The notes: generated by a model from the letters alone, not told the origin. Shown: positions 7,841 to 16,342, counted from the first letter of the stretch. The stretch is DNA of 17,561 nucleotides from an uncultured Veillonella sp. (GCA_900544365.1 UQVF01000041.1:1-17561), one strand, 5' to 3'. A program made the numbers and translations.

Positions 7841-8164
7841 TTATAGATATGCCTCTACAGCTGCTTTTAATTCTTCTAATGGAATGAAACCAATTTTGCG
7901 ATCTACGATCTCACCATTTTTGAAGATAGCAAATGTAGGAAGGATTTCGATTTTGAAGAATTGTGCCAATTCAGGTTGTTCGTCAGTGTTTACTTTTGTC
8001 AATGTCACTTTGTCACCCAATGCAGCAGCTAATTCATCATATACTGGCATCATGCGAACACAGTATCCACACCATGGTGCCCAGAAATCCACAACAGTTA
8101 CTTTATCATTTGTTGCTACCACTTCTTTAAAATTTGCAGATGTTACATCAATAATTGCGCTCAT
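7841..8164 (-). CDS. trxA: Thioredoxin with a CGYC active site
   Basis: 107 residues, standard thioredoxin length and fold order. The active-site segment is FWAPWCGYC (27-35), with redox cysteines C32 and C35, and the cis-proline is P76 in ILPTF. Canonical TrxA has WCGPC; here proline is replaced by tyrosine, which alters redox potential or partner choice in other thioredoxin-fold proteins. It has no signal peptide, so it acts in the cytoplasm. The ribosome site AGGAGG lies 5 bases before the ATG, and the stop of the CoA-binding gene is just upstream of it. Last gene of the operon. It could be a secondary thioredoxin rather than the main cellular one. Confidence 0.9.
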   Translation of the reverse strand: MSAIIDVTSANFKEVVATNDKVTVVDFWAPWCGYCVRMMPVYDELAAALGDKVTLTKVNTDEQPELAQFFKIEILPTFAIFKNGEIVDRKIGFIPLEELKAAVEAYL

Positions 8165-8176
8165 GTAAGCCTCCTA

Positions 8177-8548
8177 TTAAATTTGAATCAATACACAATC
8201 TTGAATCACTTCAAGACCTAATTCATTTGCCTTTTTCACTACTGCCGGTTTATCCGCACCTGGTTGTAGCCAAACGGTCTTAACTCCTAACTCATTACAA
8301 CTATCTAGAGCTTCTAATCCAACTTTTTCTGGTACCACAAAGTCGACTACAGTAGGTACTACTGGCAACTCATGCAAGCTTGTGTAGCATTGTACCCCAT
8401 CGATAGACGTAATATTAGGATTCACTGGATACACTGTATATCCTTTATTGACAAGATGTTTGAAAATCTTATATCCGAACTTATCGGTTCTAGTTGTGGC
8501 GCCTAATACAGCCCACGTTTTTTCTTGGATCGCTGTTTCCATTGACAT
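8177..8548 (-). CDS. CoA-binding (Rossmann fold) protein of the YccU type
   Basis: 123 residues from the ATG at 8548. The frame also allows a GTG at 8557, but a GAGGTG ribosome site at 8560-8555 is correctly placed only for 8548. The nucleotide-binding turn is WAVLGATTRTDKFGYKI near the N-terminus. It is followed by VYPVNPN, DFVVPE and VWLQPGA, the signature of CoA_binding_2 domain proteins, the stand-alone form of the succinyl-CoA-synthetase-like domain. Binding of CoA is inferred from family; no catalytic function is known. It lies between gluQ and trxA in the same operon, 24 bases after the gluQ stop. Confidence 0.88.
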   Translation of the reverse strand: MSMETAIQEKTWAVLGATTRTDKFGYKIFKHLVNKGYTVYPVNPNITSIDGVQCYTSLHELPVVPTVVDFVVPEKVGLEALDSCNELGVKTVWLQPGADKPAVVKKANELGLEVIQDCVLIQI

Positions 8549-8572
8549 ACGTATCACCTCATTACTGTACTA

Positions 8573-9499
8573 TCATACCACAATATCGAAATTTGTCAAT
8601 TTGATTGTGTCTTGTTCTAAAAGTTTCTTTGGAATGGTAATCTCTAATAATTCTGAAAGCCCTATTTTACCATTAATTGGTAAGTCTCCCTTTGTGAGCA
8701 ATCCTGTTTCTAATGCGAACCATCCCCACAGCTGCTCTGGTGTAGATCCTTGTTTCTGTAAATCACGGATAGTTATGCTTTGTTGTCGTTTAGACAAGCG
8801 ATATCCTTCTATATCCACTAGCATAGGGACGTGACCATATTCTAATTTAGGAAAACCTAATATCTGACCTAAAACAATTTGATGCCCTGTGACAGGTAAC
8901 AAATCATTGCCACGTATGACCTCGGTGACACCCATTTCATAATCATCGATGACCACTGCCAGATGATAAGCAATCATACCATCCCACCGCTTTAATACAA
9001 TATCATCATTACAAGATTGTATTTCATAGTCTACCACGCTTCGATACAGATCGTGAAAAGATCCCTTGGTATCCTCCATATGAAACCGCCAAGATGGAGG
9101 TCTTTCACTGATGTTTGGTGTATGTGTTAAACAATATCCATCGTATACATGATGGGCTTCTCCCTGATGTGGGGCGCTACTGATTTCCTGTAAGCGAGCT
9201 CGATTACAATAACATGGATATAACCGTTCTTGGTTACGTAATTCTTGTAAATACCTTTCATATATATTCAAACGTTGAGATTGATACGTAGGTGCTTCGT
9301 CCCAAATAAAACCAAGCCAAGATAAATCTTCTAATATATAATCTGCATATATTAGTTTAGAACGTTGCGTATCCACATCTTCGATGCGGACAATATACTC
9401 TCCATCTTGGCGTCGTGTAGACCAATAAGACAAAAATGCTACCCATAAATTTCCTACATGCATATGTCCTGTAGGACTGGGTGCAAAACGACCTTTCAT
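8573..9499 (-). CDS. gluQ: Glutamyl-Q tRNA(Asp) synthetase
   Basis: 308 residues. It attaches glutamate to the queuosine base of tRNA(Asp), not to a tRNA 3' end. It has the catalytic half of a class I glutamyl-tRNA synthetase only: FAPSPTG-HMHVGN (5-17, HIGH motif), and RLSKR (234-238) in place of KMSKS. It lacks the C-terminal anticodon-binding domain, which separates it from GltX (about 480 residues). A zinc site with the GluQ-RS pattern is visible: C96-x-C98, then Y119-x3-C123. The start has AGGAGG upstream, formed in part by the TAG stop of the ABC-F gene (TAGGAGG), so translation is likely coupled. Second gene of the ABC-F operon. Confidence 0.93.
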   Translation of the reverse strand: MKGRFAPSPTGHMHVGNLWVAFLSYWSTRRQDGEYIVRIEDVDTQRSKLIYADYILEDLSWLGFIWDEAPTYQSQRLNIYERYLQELRNQERLYPCYCNRARLQEISSAPHQGEAHHVYDGYCLTHTPNISERPPSWRFHMEDTKGSFHDLYRSVVDYEIQSCNDDIVLKRWDGMIAYHLAVVIDDYEMGVTEVIRGNDLLPVTGHQIVLGQILGFPKLEYGHVPMLVDIEGYRLSKRQQSITIRDLQKQGSTPEQLWGWFALETGLLTKGDLPINGKIGLSELLEITIPKKLLEQDTIKLTNFDIVV

Positions 9500-9508
9500 A
9501 GAAACCTC

Positions 9509-11521
9509 CTAAGCCTCTTCGCTAAGGTTTTCCCACCGCTCATAGAGGGCATCTAATTGTAATGTTGTATTAGCTAACTCTTGAGATAATCGTTCATATT
9601 CTGATATATCTCCCTGTATAGATGGGTCCTGTAGCTGTACCATATACATTTTAACTGTCGCCTCATACCGTGCAATATCTGATTCTACTTTAGCTAACTC
9701 TTTTTCAAGCATAAAAGAATTTGGTTTCTTTTTAGGCGTTAATATTGTTTCTGAATGACCAATATCTTGTTCCCCAGTCATAGTCATCTCTGAGATACCT
9801 TGATGTACGTCAGCATTAGAATCAGCAATCACTGCTATATCTCTAAGTGAATCACCCTTAACTGCTGTATTACTAGGCGTATTGTTGCGCTTCGTCTGTT
9901 CCGCTTCTAATTGTTGTGCAGCTAAAACAGATCGCTCCAGCATTTTTTCTTTGTAATAGGAATAATTGCCATGGAACTCTTCAATGCCACCATTATCTAA
10001 GACCACAATGCGTTTTGCCACTGCATCTAATAAATACCGGTCATGGGATATGATTAACAAAGTTCCTTCAAACTGTTGTAAGGCTTGTTCCACTGTTTCT
10101 CGTGTAGGGATATCTAAATGATTTGTCGGTTCGTCGAGGATTAAGAAGTTACGGCCTTCTAAAAATAACTGTAATAAGGCTACCCTTGCCCGTTCACCAC
10201 CTGATAAATCTCCTATTAACTTGAATACATCATCCCCTCTAAATTGAAAGGCACCTAATACGCTGCGTGCAGCTTCTTCTGACATATCATAAGGAGCCAT
10301 GATCTCTTGTAACACAGACCAAGTAGGATGTAACTCTTCATGTTCTTGCGAGAAATAGCCTGTCTGCACACGATTGCCTGTGGTAATCGATCCATCCAGT
10401 GTATTGAGTTCCCCCATAATTGTTTTTACAAGAGTCGACTTTCCAGCTCCATTCGCACCAATTAATCCTACCACATCTCCTCGACGTAGCGTTGTTGTAA
10501 TATGTGTAGCCACTGGATGTTCTACATCATATCCAATAGACACATCTTCCACCATCAACACTCGATCTGCACTCATTTCCGGCTTAGGAAATGTAAAAGC
10601 AAACTCTCTATCTTGGTCTGGTGCCTCTAATCTTTCTAGTCTATCTAACTGTGATTGGCGACCCCGTGCCATTTTAGATTTTATGCCTGCTCGATATTTA
10701 TCAATATATTCTTCCGTTTTACGAATGTGTTCCTGTTGCTTTTCATACGCACGTTGATACGCCACTCGTTGCTGCTCTCGTTGTTTCAAGAACTGGCTAT
10801 AATTACCTTTATAGGTATGTACTTTATGATGAGATAATTCTACCACTTCTGTCGCCACTTGATCTAAGAAATATCGGTCATGACTAATGATGACAATGCC
10901 ACCTTTATAGGATTTTAAATATCCCTCTAGCCACTCTAACATCGGCATGTCTAAATGGTTCGTAGGCTCATCAAGAAATAAAAAGTCAGGACGACGCACT
11001 AAGGCTTTCGCCAAGTTAATACGCGTTTTTTGTCCCCCAGAAAATTCACTGGCTTTCTTCTTTAAGTCTTCGTCACTAAATCCTAAACCATAGGCGATAC
11101 GTTGGCTTTGTTTTTCATAATCATAGCCACCAAGCCATTCTAATCGCTCTTGTAAATAGGATAAACGACGCAAGTCCTGTTCTGTGGCATCTCGATGTTC
11201 TAATTCTGTCGTTAACGCTTGTAACTGGGATTCTAAGTGCTGTACATCAGCCCAAGCCGTTTGAATTTCTTCTTCTAAACTAGCATCACCTAGATTTACA
11301 TCTTGTTGCAAATAGCCTATAGTGATACTACTGTCTTTCACAATGATTCCCGCATCATGTTCTTCTATGCCAAGTATGCATTTCATCAACGTCGATTTAC
11401 CAGCCCCATTCGGGCCAACTAAGGCAAGACGCTCTCCTTGTCGTATGGTAAAAGATACATTAGAAAAGATTTCTCGTACCCCAAAGGATTTTCCTAGTTT
11501 TTCTATTCGGATCTGTTCCAA
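9509..11521 (-). CDS. ABC-F family ATPase (ribosome-associated, YdiF/Uup-like)
   Basis: 670 residues with two ABC cassettes and no membrane segment. Cassette 1: Walker A GPNGAGKST (36-44), signature SGGQ (161-164), Walker B LDEPTNHLD with D184/E185. Cassette 2: Walker A GANGAGKST (355-363), signature SGGE (440-443), Walker B with D463/E464. The charged interdomain linker (about 245-300), which includes KSKMARGRQSQLDRLERLE, corresponds to the P-site tRNA-interaction motif of ABC-F factors. After a variable Thr/Asp-rich stretch (about 545-600) there is a C-terminal coiled coil. The start codon is TTG at 11521 with AGGGG 7 bases upstream; the next in-frame ATG would remove Walker A. Expected role: translation factor relieving stalled ribosomes; antibiotic resistance is possible in this family but not shown here. 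Confidence 0.93.
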   Translation of the reverse strand: MEQIRIEKLGKSFGVREIFSNVSFTIRQGERLALVGPNGAGKSTLMKCILGIEEHDAGIIVKDSSITIGYLQQDVNLGDASLEEEIQTAWADVQHLESQLQALTTELEHRDATEQDLRRLSYLQERLEWLGGYDYEKQSQRIAYGLGFSDEDLKKKASEFSGGQKTRINLAKALVRRPDFLFLDEPTNHLDMPMLEWLEGYLKSYKGGIVIISHDRYFLDQVATEVVELSHHKVHTYKGNYSQFLKQREQQRVAYQRAYEKQQEHIRKTEEYIDKYRAGIKSKMARGRQSQLDRLERLEAPDQDREFAFTFPKPEMSADRVLMVEDVSIGYDVEHPVATHITTTLRRGDVVGLIGANGAGKSTLVKTIMGELNTLDGSITTGNRVQTGYFSQEHEELHPTWSVLQEIMAPYDMSEEAARSVLGAFQFRGDDVFKLIGDLSGGERARVALLQLFLEGRNFLILDEPTNHLDIPTRETVEQALQQFEGTLLIISHDRYLLDAVAKRIVVLDNGGIEEFHGNYSYYKEKMLERSVLAAQQLEAEQTKRNNTPSNTAVKGDSLRDIAVIADSNADVHQGISEMTMTGEQDIGHSETILTPKKKPNSFMLEKELAKVESDIARYEATVKMYMVQLQDPSIQGDISEYERLSQELANTTLQLDALYERWENLSEEA

Positions 11522-11567
11522 AATACTACCCCTATCCTAATTGTATTTACTATACAAGAGTATTACC

Positions 11568-11596
11568 ATTATACGCTACCTAGAGAATACTGACAT
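11568..11596 (-). promoter_or_regulatory. Probable promoter of the ABC-F/gluQ/trxA operon
   Basis: On the minus strand ATGTCA (11596-11591, 4 of 6 to TTGACA) and an exact TATAAT (11573-11568) are separated by 17 bases. The predicted start is about 40 bases before the TTG start codon. The -35 lies inside the nested inverted repeat at 11577-11620. Confidence 0.6.
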
Positions 11597-11620
11597 TCAT
11601 TTAATTGAATGCCCTAGGTA
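11577..11620. repeat. Nested inverted repeat over the operon promoter
   Basis: Outer arms TACCTAG (11577-11583) and CTAGGTA (11614-11620) enclose inner arms CATTCA (11594-11599) and TGAATG (11606-11611). It starts 2 bases after the stop of the unknown 214-residue gene on the minus strand and covers the ABC-F -35 element. It may be that gene's terminator, though no T-run follows, or an operator. Confidence 0.5.
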
Positions 11621-11622
11621 AG

Positions 11623-12267
11623 TTATAAACTCAGTAATACTTCTTGTAAATGATTCGTCAAAGCTTGCTCAAATTTGTCTATCGTAGTCGCATCCAATTC
11701 ATGTGTAATTCCTGGATAGCCTTGCTGCCTAGTTTCACCAAAAAATTCATCTCGGAATGTATTGTAGAACAAGACTACTCCTGTTTCCTCATTATCTTTG
11801 ATATAGGTACCGATAATATAGGATCCATTAATCATATCTAATGCTGTATGTGGCGTCACATCTAAATGATATCCTTCAATTGTTTCTGGTAATGCCGCTA
11901 CATAATTCCACTGAGGTATACCCTTCTTCTTGTATTCGTAGACAAATCCTTCTTGGGGTGCCATAAATCGTGTCGTAATAGATGCTTTATAGTTGGCTTT
12001 TAAGTTCTCCATAAATGGCGTTAAAGATTCTCTTATGAAAGCAATGTCTACAAACTCTACTAAAGGCACAGAAATACGCACCATATAATCCCCTACTTCT
12101 GTATCATAGAGGACTGACCAACGCCAATTTTTATCATTTGTATAATAAAAGAGACTATATATAGTTGACGATATGGCTTGTTGTTCCACCACTAAGTGAA
12201 AGTCTCCAATGGTAGGTTCCAACCAAGCTAAATCGAGGTTTTCACATTCTTTTATAATTGCATCCAT
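11623..12267 (-). CDS. Uncharacterised 214-residue protein
   Basis: I do not recognise the family. The protein has no signal peptide or membrane helix. It is acidic and rich in aromatic residues, with a mixed strand/helix pattern. The first half has alternating strands around NWRWSVLYDTEVGDYMVRISV, which suggests a beta-sheet domain; the end (about 190-214) is a helix ending in LLSL. The start at 12267 has an AAGGAA site 7 bases upstream, and the gene lies 11 bases after the transglycosylase stop, so it is the last gene of the polA operon. Possible roles as a chaperone-like or binding domain are guesses only. Confidence 0.82.
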   Translation of the reverse strand: MDAIIKECENLDLAWLEPTIGDFHLVVEQQAISSTIYSLFYYTNDKNWRWSVLYDTEVGDYMVRISVPLVEFVDIAFIRESLTPFMENLKANYKASITTRFMAPQEGFVYEYKKKGIPQWNYVAALPETIEGYHLDVTPHTALDMINGSYIIGTYIKDNEETGVVLFYNTFRDEFFGETRQQGYPGITHELDATTIDKFEQALTNHLQEVLLSL

Positions 12268-12278
12268 GGATTTGTTCC

Positions 12279-12842
12279 TTATCGTAATTGGCTATACAAT
12301 AACTGATACTGTGCTTCATGAGCCATCACGCGTTTCACGTAATCTTTTGTTTCTGGAAATGGTATTTTGTCTACATCATCAAAATTATCATCCCAACCAT
12401 AGGTCTGCATCCATGCCTCCACATGACCACGCCCTGCATTATAAGCTGCTAAGGCTAAAATTTCATTACCTTTGAACTCTTCTAATAAATATGATAAATA
12501 CCAAGTCCCTAATTGTATGTTCGTGTTCGGTTCTTTAATATCTTGATCGGACAGGCTAGACTGATTTAATTGTTCTCCAATCCAGTGCGCCGTATCTGGC
12601 ATCAACTGCATCAGGCCTATAGCACCAGGCAAAGATTTTGCATTCGTATCAAACTTACTCTCCGTATAGATCACAGCAGCAACCATAGATGGTCTTACAT
12701 GATAGGTAGATGCATTTTTCATTACCGCGCTTTCATATACTAATGGATACGCATACTGTCTAGCTAAATAGGGTTGTCCATATTGCACATAATAGGCTGT
12801 AAGAACAACGATTAGCCAAGCAAATGCTGTGGATACCCTCAT
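12279..12842 (-). CDS. Lytic transglycosylase (SLT domain), membrane-anchored
   Basis: 187 residues from the ATG at 12842. The frame is open to 12881, but the internal ATG has AAGGAGG just upstream and overlaps the coaE stop as ATGA, so it is the likely start. Residues about 4-19 are a hydrophobic segment that acts as a signal peptide or membrane anchor. The SLT (goose-lysozyme-like) domain follows: catalytic glutamate E61 in VIYTESKF, GLMQLMP (76-82), AYNAG (133-137) and a tyrosine near 168 (KDYVKRV). The enzyme cleaves peptidoglycan between MurNAc and GlcNAc with 1,6-anhydro product formation. It would act at the periplasmic face. Co-occurrence with coaE and polA is an operon arrangement, not a known pathway link. 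Confidence 0.92.
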   Translation of the reverse strand: MRVSTAFAWLIVVLTAYYVQYGQPYLARQYAYPLVYESAVMKNASTYHVRPSMVAAVIYTESKFDTNAKSLPGAIGLMQLMPDTAHWIGEQLNQSSLSDQDIKEPNTNIQLGTWYLSYLLEEFKGNEILALAAYNAGRGHVEAWMQTYGWDDNFDDVDKIPFPETKDYVKRVMAHEAQYQLLYSQLR

Positions 12843-13453
12843 AGTTCCTCCTTCTGAAAGTGAATTTTCGCTGTTTTCCACAATGTACGTAATTGTTTTT
12901 CTAATTGTTTCATAGTCCCAGAATTATCTATGACCACTGTACTTAAATTACATTTGTCATCTAAACTCATTTGACTATGGATACGATCAAGTGCCTCTTG
13001 TTCAGAATAAGAATTTCGTTTCATCAAACGTTTCAGTTGTGTCACAGGATTTACGTACACAAGCCAAATCTCATCCATCTGTGTATACCAATCTGTTTCA
13101 AACATCAGTGGTATATCATAGATAACAGCCTGTTTTCCCTTTGCTTCCCATTCTTCTGTCAATTCTTGTATACGATGTCTAATATGGGGTTGCAAAATAG
13201 AATTAATAGTTTCTAAAGCTTTGGAATCTGAAAATACAAGACTACCAATATAAGCACGATGTAAGGTACCGTCTTCTAGGACTGTATTAGGTCCAAAGGC
13301 CTGTACCAATTCTTGCAAACCTGGCGTTCCTGGCTCAACAACTTCTCTAGCCACTACATCTGCATCAATATAGGGAACACCTTTTTTTTGTAACCATCGT
13401 AACACTGTACTTTTACCAGAGGCAATGCCTCCTGTGAGTCCGATTTTATACAT
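12839..13453 (-). CDS. coaE: Dephospho-CoA kinase
   Basis: 204 residues from the ATG at 13453. It catalyses the last step of coenzyme A synthesis, phosphorylating the 3'-hydroxyl of dephospho-CoA. The P-loop GGIASGKST is at residues 8-16, the early DADVVAREV segment carries the conserved aspartate, and the lid/CoA region is represented by DGTLHRAYIGSLVF. An upstream in-frame ATG at 13468 exists but has no ribosome site; GGGGTG sits 5 bases before 13453. The stop TGA overlaps the transglycosylase ATG. A 78-base gap separates it from the polA stop. Confidence 0.95.
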   Translation of the reverse strand: MYKIGLTGGIASGKSTVLRWLQKKGVPYIDADVVAREVVEPGTPGLQELVQAFGPNTVLEDGTLHRAYIGSLVFSDSKALETINSILQPHIRHRIQELTEEWEAKGKQAVIYDIPLMFETDWYTQMDEIWLVYVNPVTQLKRLMKRNSYSEQEALDRIHSQMSLDDKCNLSTVVIDNSGTMKQLEKQLRTLWKTAKIHFQKEEL

Positions 13454-13531
13454 ATTTACACCCCACATTTGATTCTACTCATACTTAACTATTTTATACA
13501 CAAACGATAGCATCGAAATTATGAAAGCCTA

Positions 13532-16147
13532 CTATTTTACATCTGCCCAGTTCTGTGCACTGTGCACATCTACCTGTAATGGTACACGTAATGTCACTAC
13601 TTGTTCCATACAATTACGCAACAGAGTTTCTACTTGCTCTTGTTCCGATTCTACTACTTCTAGCACTAGTTCATCATGCACCTGTAATAAAATACGAGAT
13701 TGCAAGCCTTTCTCTTCCAGTGCTTGTTCTACTTGGTTCATGGCTAACTTAATAATGTCTGCCGCTGTCCCTTGAATTGGCGTATTCATAGCTGTGCGCT
13801 CCGCAAAGGATCGACGGTTAAAGTTACGGCTATTAATATCAGGTAATGGGCGAACACGACCAAACATAGTGCGTACAGTTCCAGTTTCATGGGCTTCTTG
13901 CACCATACGATCCATATACCCTTTAATTTGTGGATAACGACTGAAATATAACTCAATATATTCTTTTGCTTCTGCTCTTGTAATACCCAAGTCACGAGAC
14001 AAGCCAAAGTCACTAATACCATAAATAATACCGAAGTTGATAGCCTTTGCATGGGAACGTTCTAGTGGCGTTACTTCTTCTAGGGATTTACCTAATACTT
14101 CTGCTGCTGTAAAACGGTGAATATCTTCACCATTTTGGAATGCTTGGATCAACGCTGGGTCCTCAGACAAATGTGCTAAAATACGCAATTCAATTTGAGA
14201 ATAATCGGCGCTGACGAACATATCATATCCATCATGAGGTTTAAATAAAGCTCGAATTTCTCGGCCTTTTTCACTGCGTACAGGAATATTTTGCAAATTC
14301 GGATCAGAACTACTTAAACGACCAGTAGCTGTTACCATTTGATTAAAAGAAGTATGAATCCGGTTAGTATGAGGATTCACAAGTCCTTCAAACCCTTCTA
14401 AGTAGGTAGATACCAATTTTACCACTGACCGATAGGCCAAAATTTGTTCTACAATTTCATGGTCATTTCTTAGCATATCTAGGACTTCCGCATCCGTAGA
14501 ATAACCTGTTTTTGTTTTCTTAATCACTGGCAATTGTAATTTTTCAAACAAGATAACACCCAATTGTTTTGGCGAATTAATGTTGAAAGTTTCTCCAGCC
14601 ATTGTAAATATCTTTTCTTGTAGTTCACTAACTTCTACTTTGAAGCGTTCCAATGTAGTGTGTAATTGGTCTACATCCATGTAAATACCATTTTTTTCTA
14701 GTACACATAGAGTACGTAATAATGGCAATTCAATATCTCTATATAGGCCCCATACACCAGCAGTCTTCATCTCTTCCGTAGCCTTCTCGTGCATATGGTA
14801 TAAAGCTTGTGCTTGTAAAGCCCACTCTGTTTCATTCTCCGTAGCTGGAATAGAAGATTGTCCAAATCGTTCACATAAATAGGTCATACCATAGTTTGCT
14901 CTTGTTGGGTCTAATAAGTATGCCATTAATGTTACATCTTTAATATGAACAGTATCTTCTTTCAAAATAGAAATACTACTTGGTGTTTCAGTACCTAACA
15001 CTTCAAATAACAATTTCGCATTATCTGTAACCAGTTCCTTGGCCCCTTCAAAGACTGTTTCTAAATGCGCTACATCTACAAATCCATTTACAACTAATTG
15101 AGTATCCCCATTATATAGATATAAGGCTTCTATCGTCCTAAATGGATGTGTTCCAGCCTCTTTTAGAACAACACTGATTATTTTATTTTCATAAAATTCT
15201 CGTGGCACTTCTGTGACATGAGTTAATTCAATTTCTTCTGCTGGTGGAGCTAAAAATTGATCGAATAAAGTTCCTTCTTCTGCCACGCCCATCGCTTTTA
15301 GTAATCTTGGTGTTACTGCGTGAAAGCCTAACTTTTCAAATAAAGGTGTCACTTCGCCACGATGTACAACAGGAACAAATTGCTCTAGTTCATAAGGCAT
15401 ATCCATATCTGTTTTGATGGTAGCTAGTTGATGTGAAATGAACGCTAAATCTTTATTGTCTACTAATCGTTCTTTCAATTTTCCCTTTTGTTCCTCAATA
15501 TGCTCATACACGCCTTCTAATGTACCATATTGATTCAATAGTTTAAGGGCTGTTTTTTCACCAACACCAGGCACACCCGGAATATTATCCGAAGAATCTC
15601 CCATAAGAGATTTCATTTCAATCACCATTTGAGGACCATACCCATACAGTTCTTCCATATTAGTCATAGTCACATGAAGCATATCAGTGATGCCCTTTTT
15701 CGTTAAAAACACACTGGTATACTCATCCACTAATTGCAGATTATCTCTATCACCAGTAATGATATGAACAGCAAGGTCTGATGAGCCCCATTTTTTGCTC
15801 AAAGATCCAATGATATCATCACCTTCAAATCCTTCTTCTTCAATGACAATGATACCTAAGGATTCTAAGACTTCACGGATCAAGCTAAATTGTGGGCGTA
15901 ATTCATCTGGTGCACTTTGACGAGTTCCTTTATAGTCTTCGTAAATATCCATACGAAATGTTTGTTTACCTTTATCAAAGGCCACTGCAATGTAATCAGG
16001 ATTAATTTCTTCATACAGTTTTGTAAGCATTGTTAAGAATCCATACACAGCATTGGTAGGAACTCCTAGGGCATTTTTCAGTGGTGGAAGAGCAAAAAAT
16101 GCACGATATAATAAACTACTGCCATCTATAACCATTAATTTTTTCAT
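13532..16147 (-). CDS. polA: DNA polymerase I
   Basis: 871 residues. Used for Okazaki-fragment maturation and repair gap filling. The 5'-nuclease domain (about 1-290) has its metal-binding acidic residues: D8, D58, D110/D111, TGDRD (131-135) and SSDNIPGVPGVG. The middle region (about 300-460) has the 3'-5' exonuclease fold, but the catalytic acidic residues are not seen (KEA where DxE is expected), as in Bacillus and Thermus enzymes, so no proofreading is expected. The polymerase domain has motif A DYSQIE (from 648), motif B R697-x3-K701-AINFG with F705, and motif C HDE (824-826). An AGGAGAT site precedes the ATG. First gene of a four-gene operon. Confidence 0.98.
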   Translation of the reverse strand: MKKLMVIDGSSLLYRAFFALPPLKNALGVPTNAVYGFLTMLTKLYEEINPDYIAVAFDKGKQTFRMDIYEDYKGTRQSAPDELRPQFSLIREVLESLGIIVIEEEGFEGDDIIGSLSKKWGSSDLAVHIITGDRDNLQLVDEYTSVFLTKKGITDMLHVTMTNMEELYGYGPQMVIEMKSLMGDSSDNIPGVPGVGEKTALKLLNQYGTLEGVYEHIEEQKGKLKERLVDNKDLAFISHQLATIKTDMDMPYELEQFVPVVHRGEVTPLFEKLGFHAVTPRLLKAMGVAEEGTLFDQFLAPPAEEIELTHVTEVPREFYENKIISVVLKEAGTHPFRTIEALYLYNGDTQLVVNGFVDVAHLETVFEGAKELVTDNAKLLFEVLGTETPSSISILKEDTVHIKDVTLMAYLLDPTRANYGMTYLCERFGQSSIPATENETEWALQAQALYHMHEKATEEMKTAGVWGLYRDIELPLLRTLCVLEKNGIYMDVDQLHTTLERFKVEVSELQEKIFTMAGETFNINSPKQLGVILFEKLQLPVIKKTKTGYSTDAEVLDMLRNDHEIVEQILAYRSVVKLVSTYLEGFEGLVNPHTNRIHTSFNQMVTATGRLSSSDPNLQNIPVRSEKGREIRALFKPHDGYDMFVSADYSQIELRILAHLSEDPALIQAFQNGEDIHRFTAAEVLGKSLEEVTPLERSHAKAINFGIIYGISDFGLSRDLGITRAEAKEYIELYFSRYPQIKGYMDRMVQEAHETGTVRTMFGRVRPLPDINSRNFNRRSFAERTAMNTPIQGTAADIIKLAMNQVEQALEEKGLQSRILLQVHDELVLEVVESEQEQVETLLRNCMEQVVTLRVPLQVDVHSAQNWADVK

Positions 16148-16183
16148 ATAAGCATCTCCTATTAATAGATTTATGTATCCTTA

Positions 16184-16192
16184 ATTATACCA
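16184..16192 (-). promoter_or_regulatory. Probable extended -10 promoter of polA
   Basis: Minus-strand TGGTATAAT contains an exact TATAAT (16189-16184) with TG at the extended position. There is no convincing -35. It predicts a leader of about 30 bases before the polA ATG. The remaining divergent gap to the rpsT promoter (16213-16287) shows no gene. Confidence 0.55.
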
Positions 16193-16287
16193 TATTTCCT
16201 GCTGTTATGAGTGATGAAAATAGAGGTTATTCCTGTGTAAACCCTTGCTATATAAGCCAATATTCCTTAGAGTAAATATAAAAATAG

Positions 16288-16316
16288 TTGCAAAACTGTA
16301 CGCCCTATGATATACT
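16288..16316 (+). promoter_or_regulatory. Promoter of rpsT
   Basis: TTGCAA (16288-16293) and TATACT (16311-16316) are separated by exactly 17 bases. RNA start is expected near 16323, giving a short leader of about 35 bases. Confidence 0.72.
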
Positions 16317-16342
16317 ACTTTAGTAATAATACAGTAAATCAC

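Noticed and set aside
8573..9499. Ordinary glutamyl-tRNA synthetase (gltX)
   Set aside because: The protein stops at 308 residues with no anticodon-binding domain and has the C-x-C...Y-x3-C zinc pattern of GluQ-RS.
13521..14052. Frames at 13521-13775 and 13555-13752 (plus) and 13786-14052 (minus, alternative frame) within polA
   Set aside because: They overlap the polymerase domain with motifs B and C; no ribosome sites or family features.
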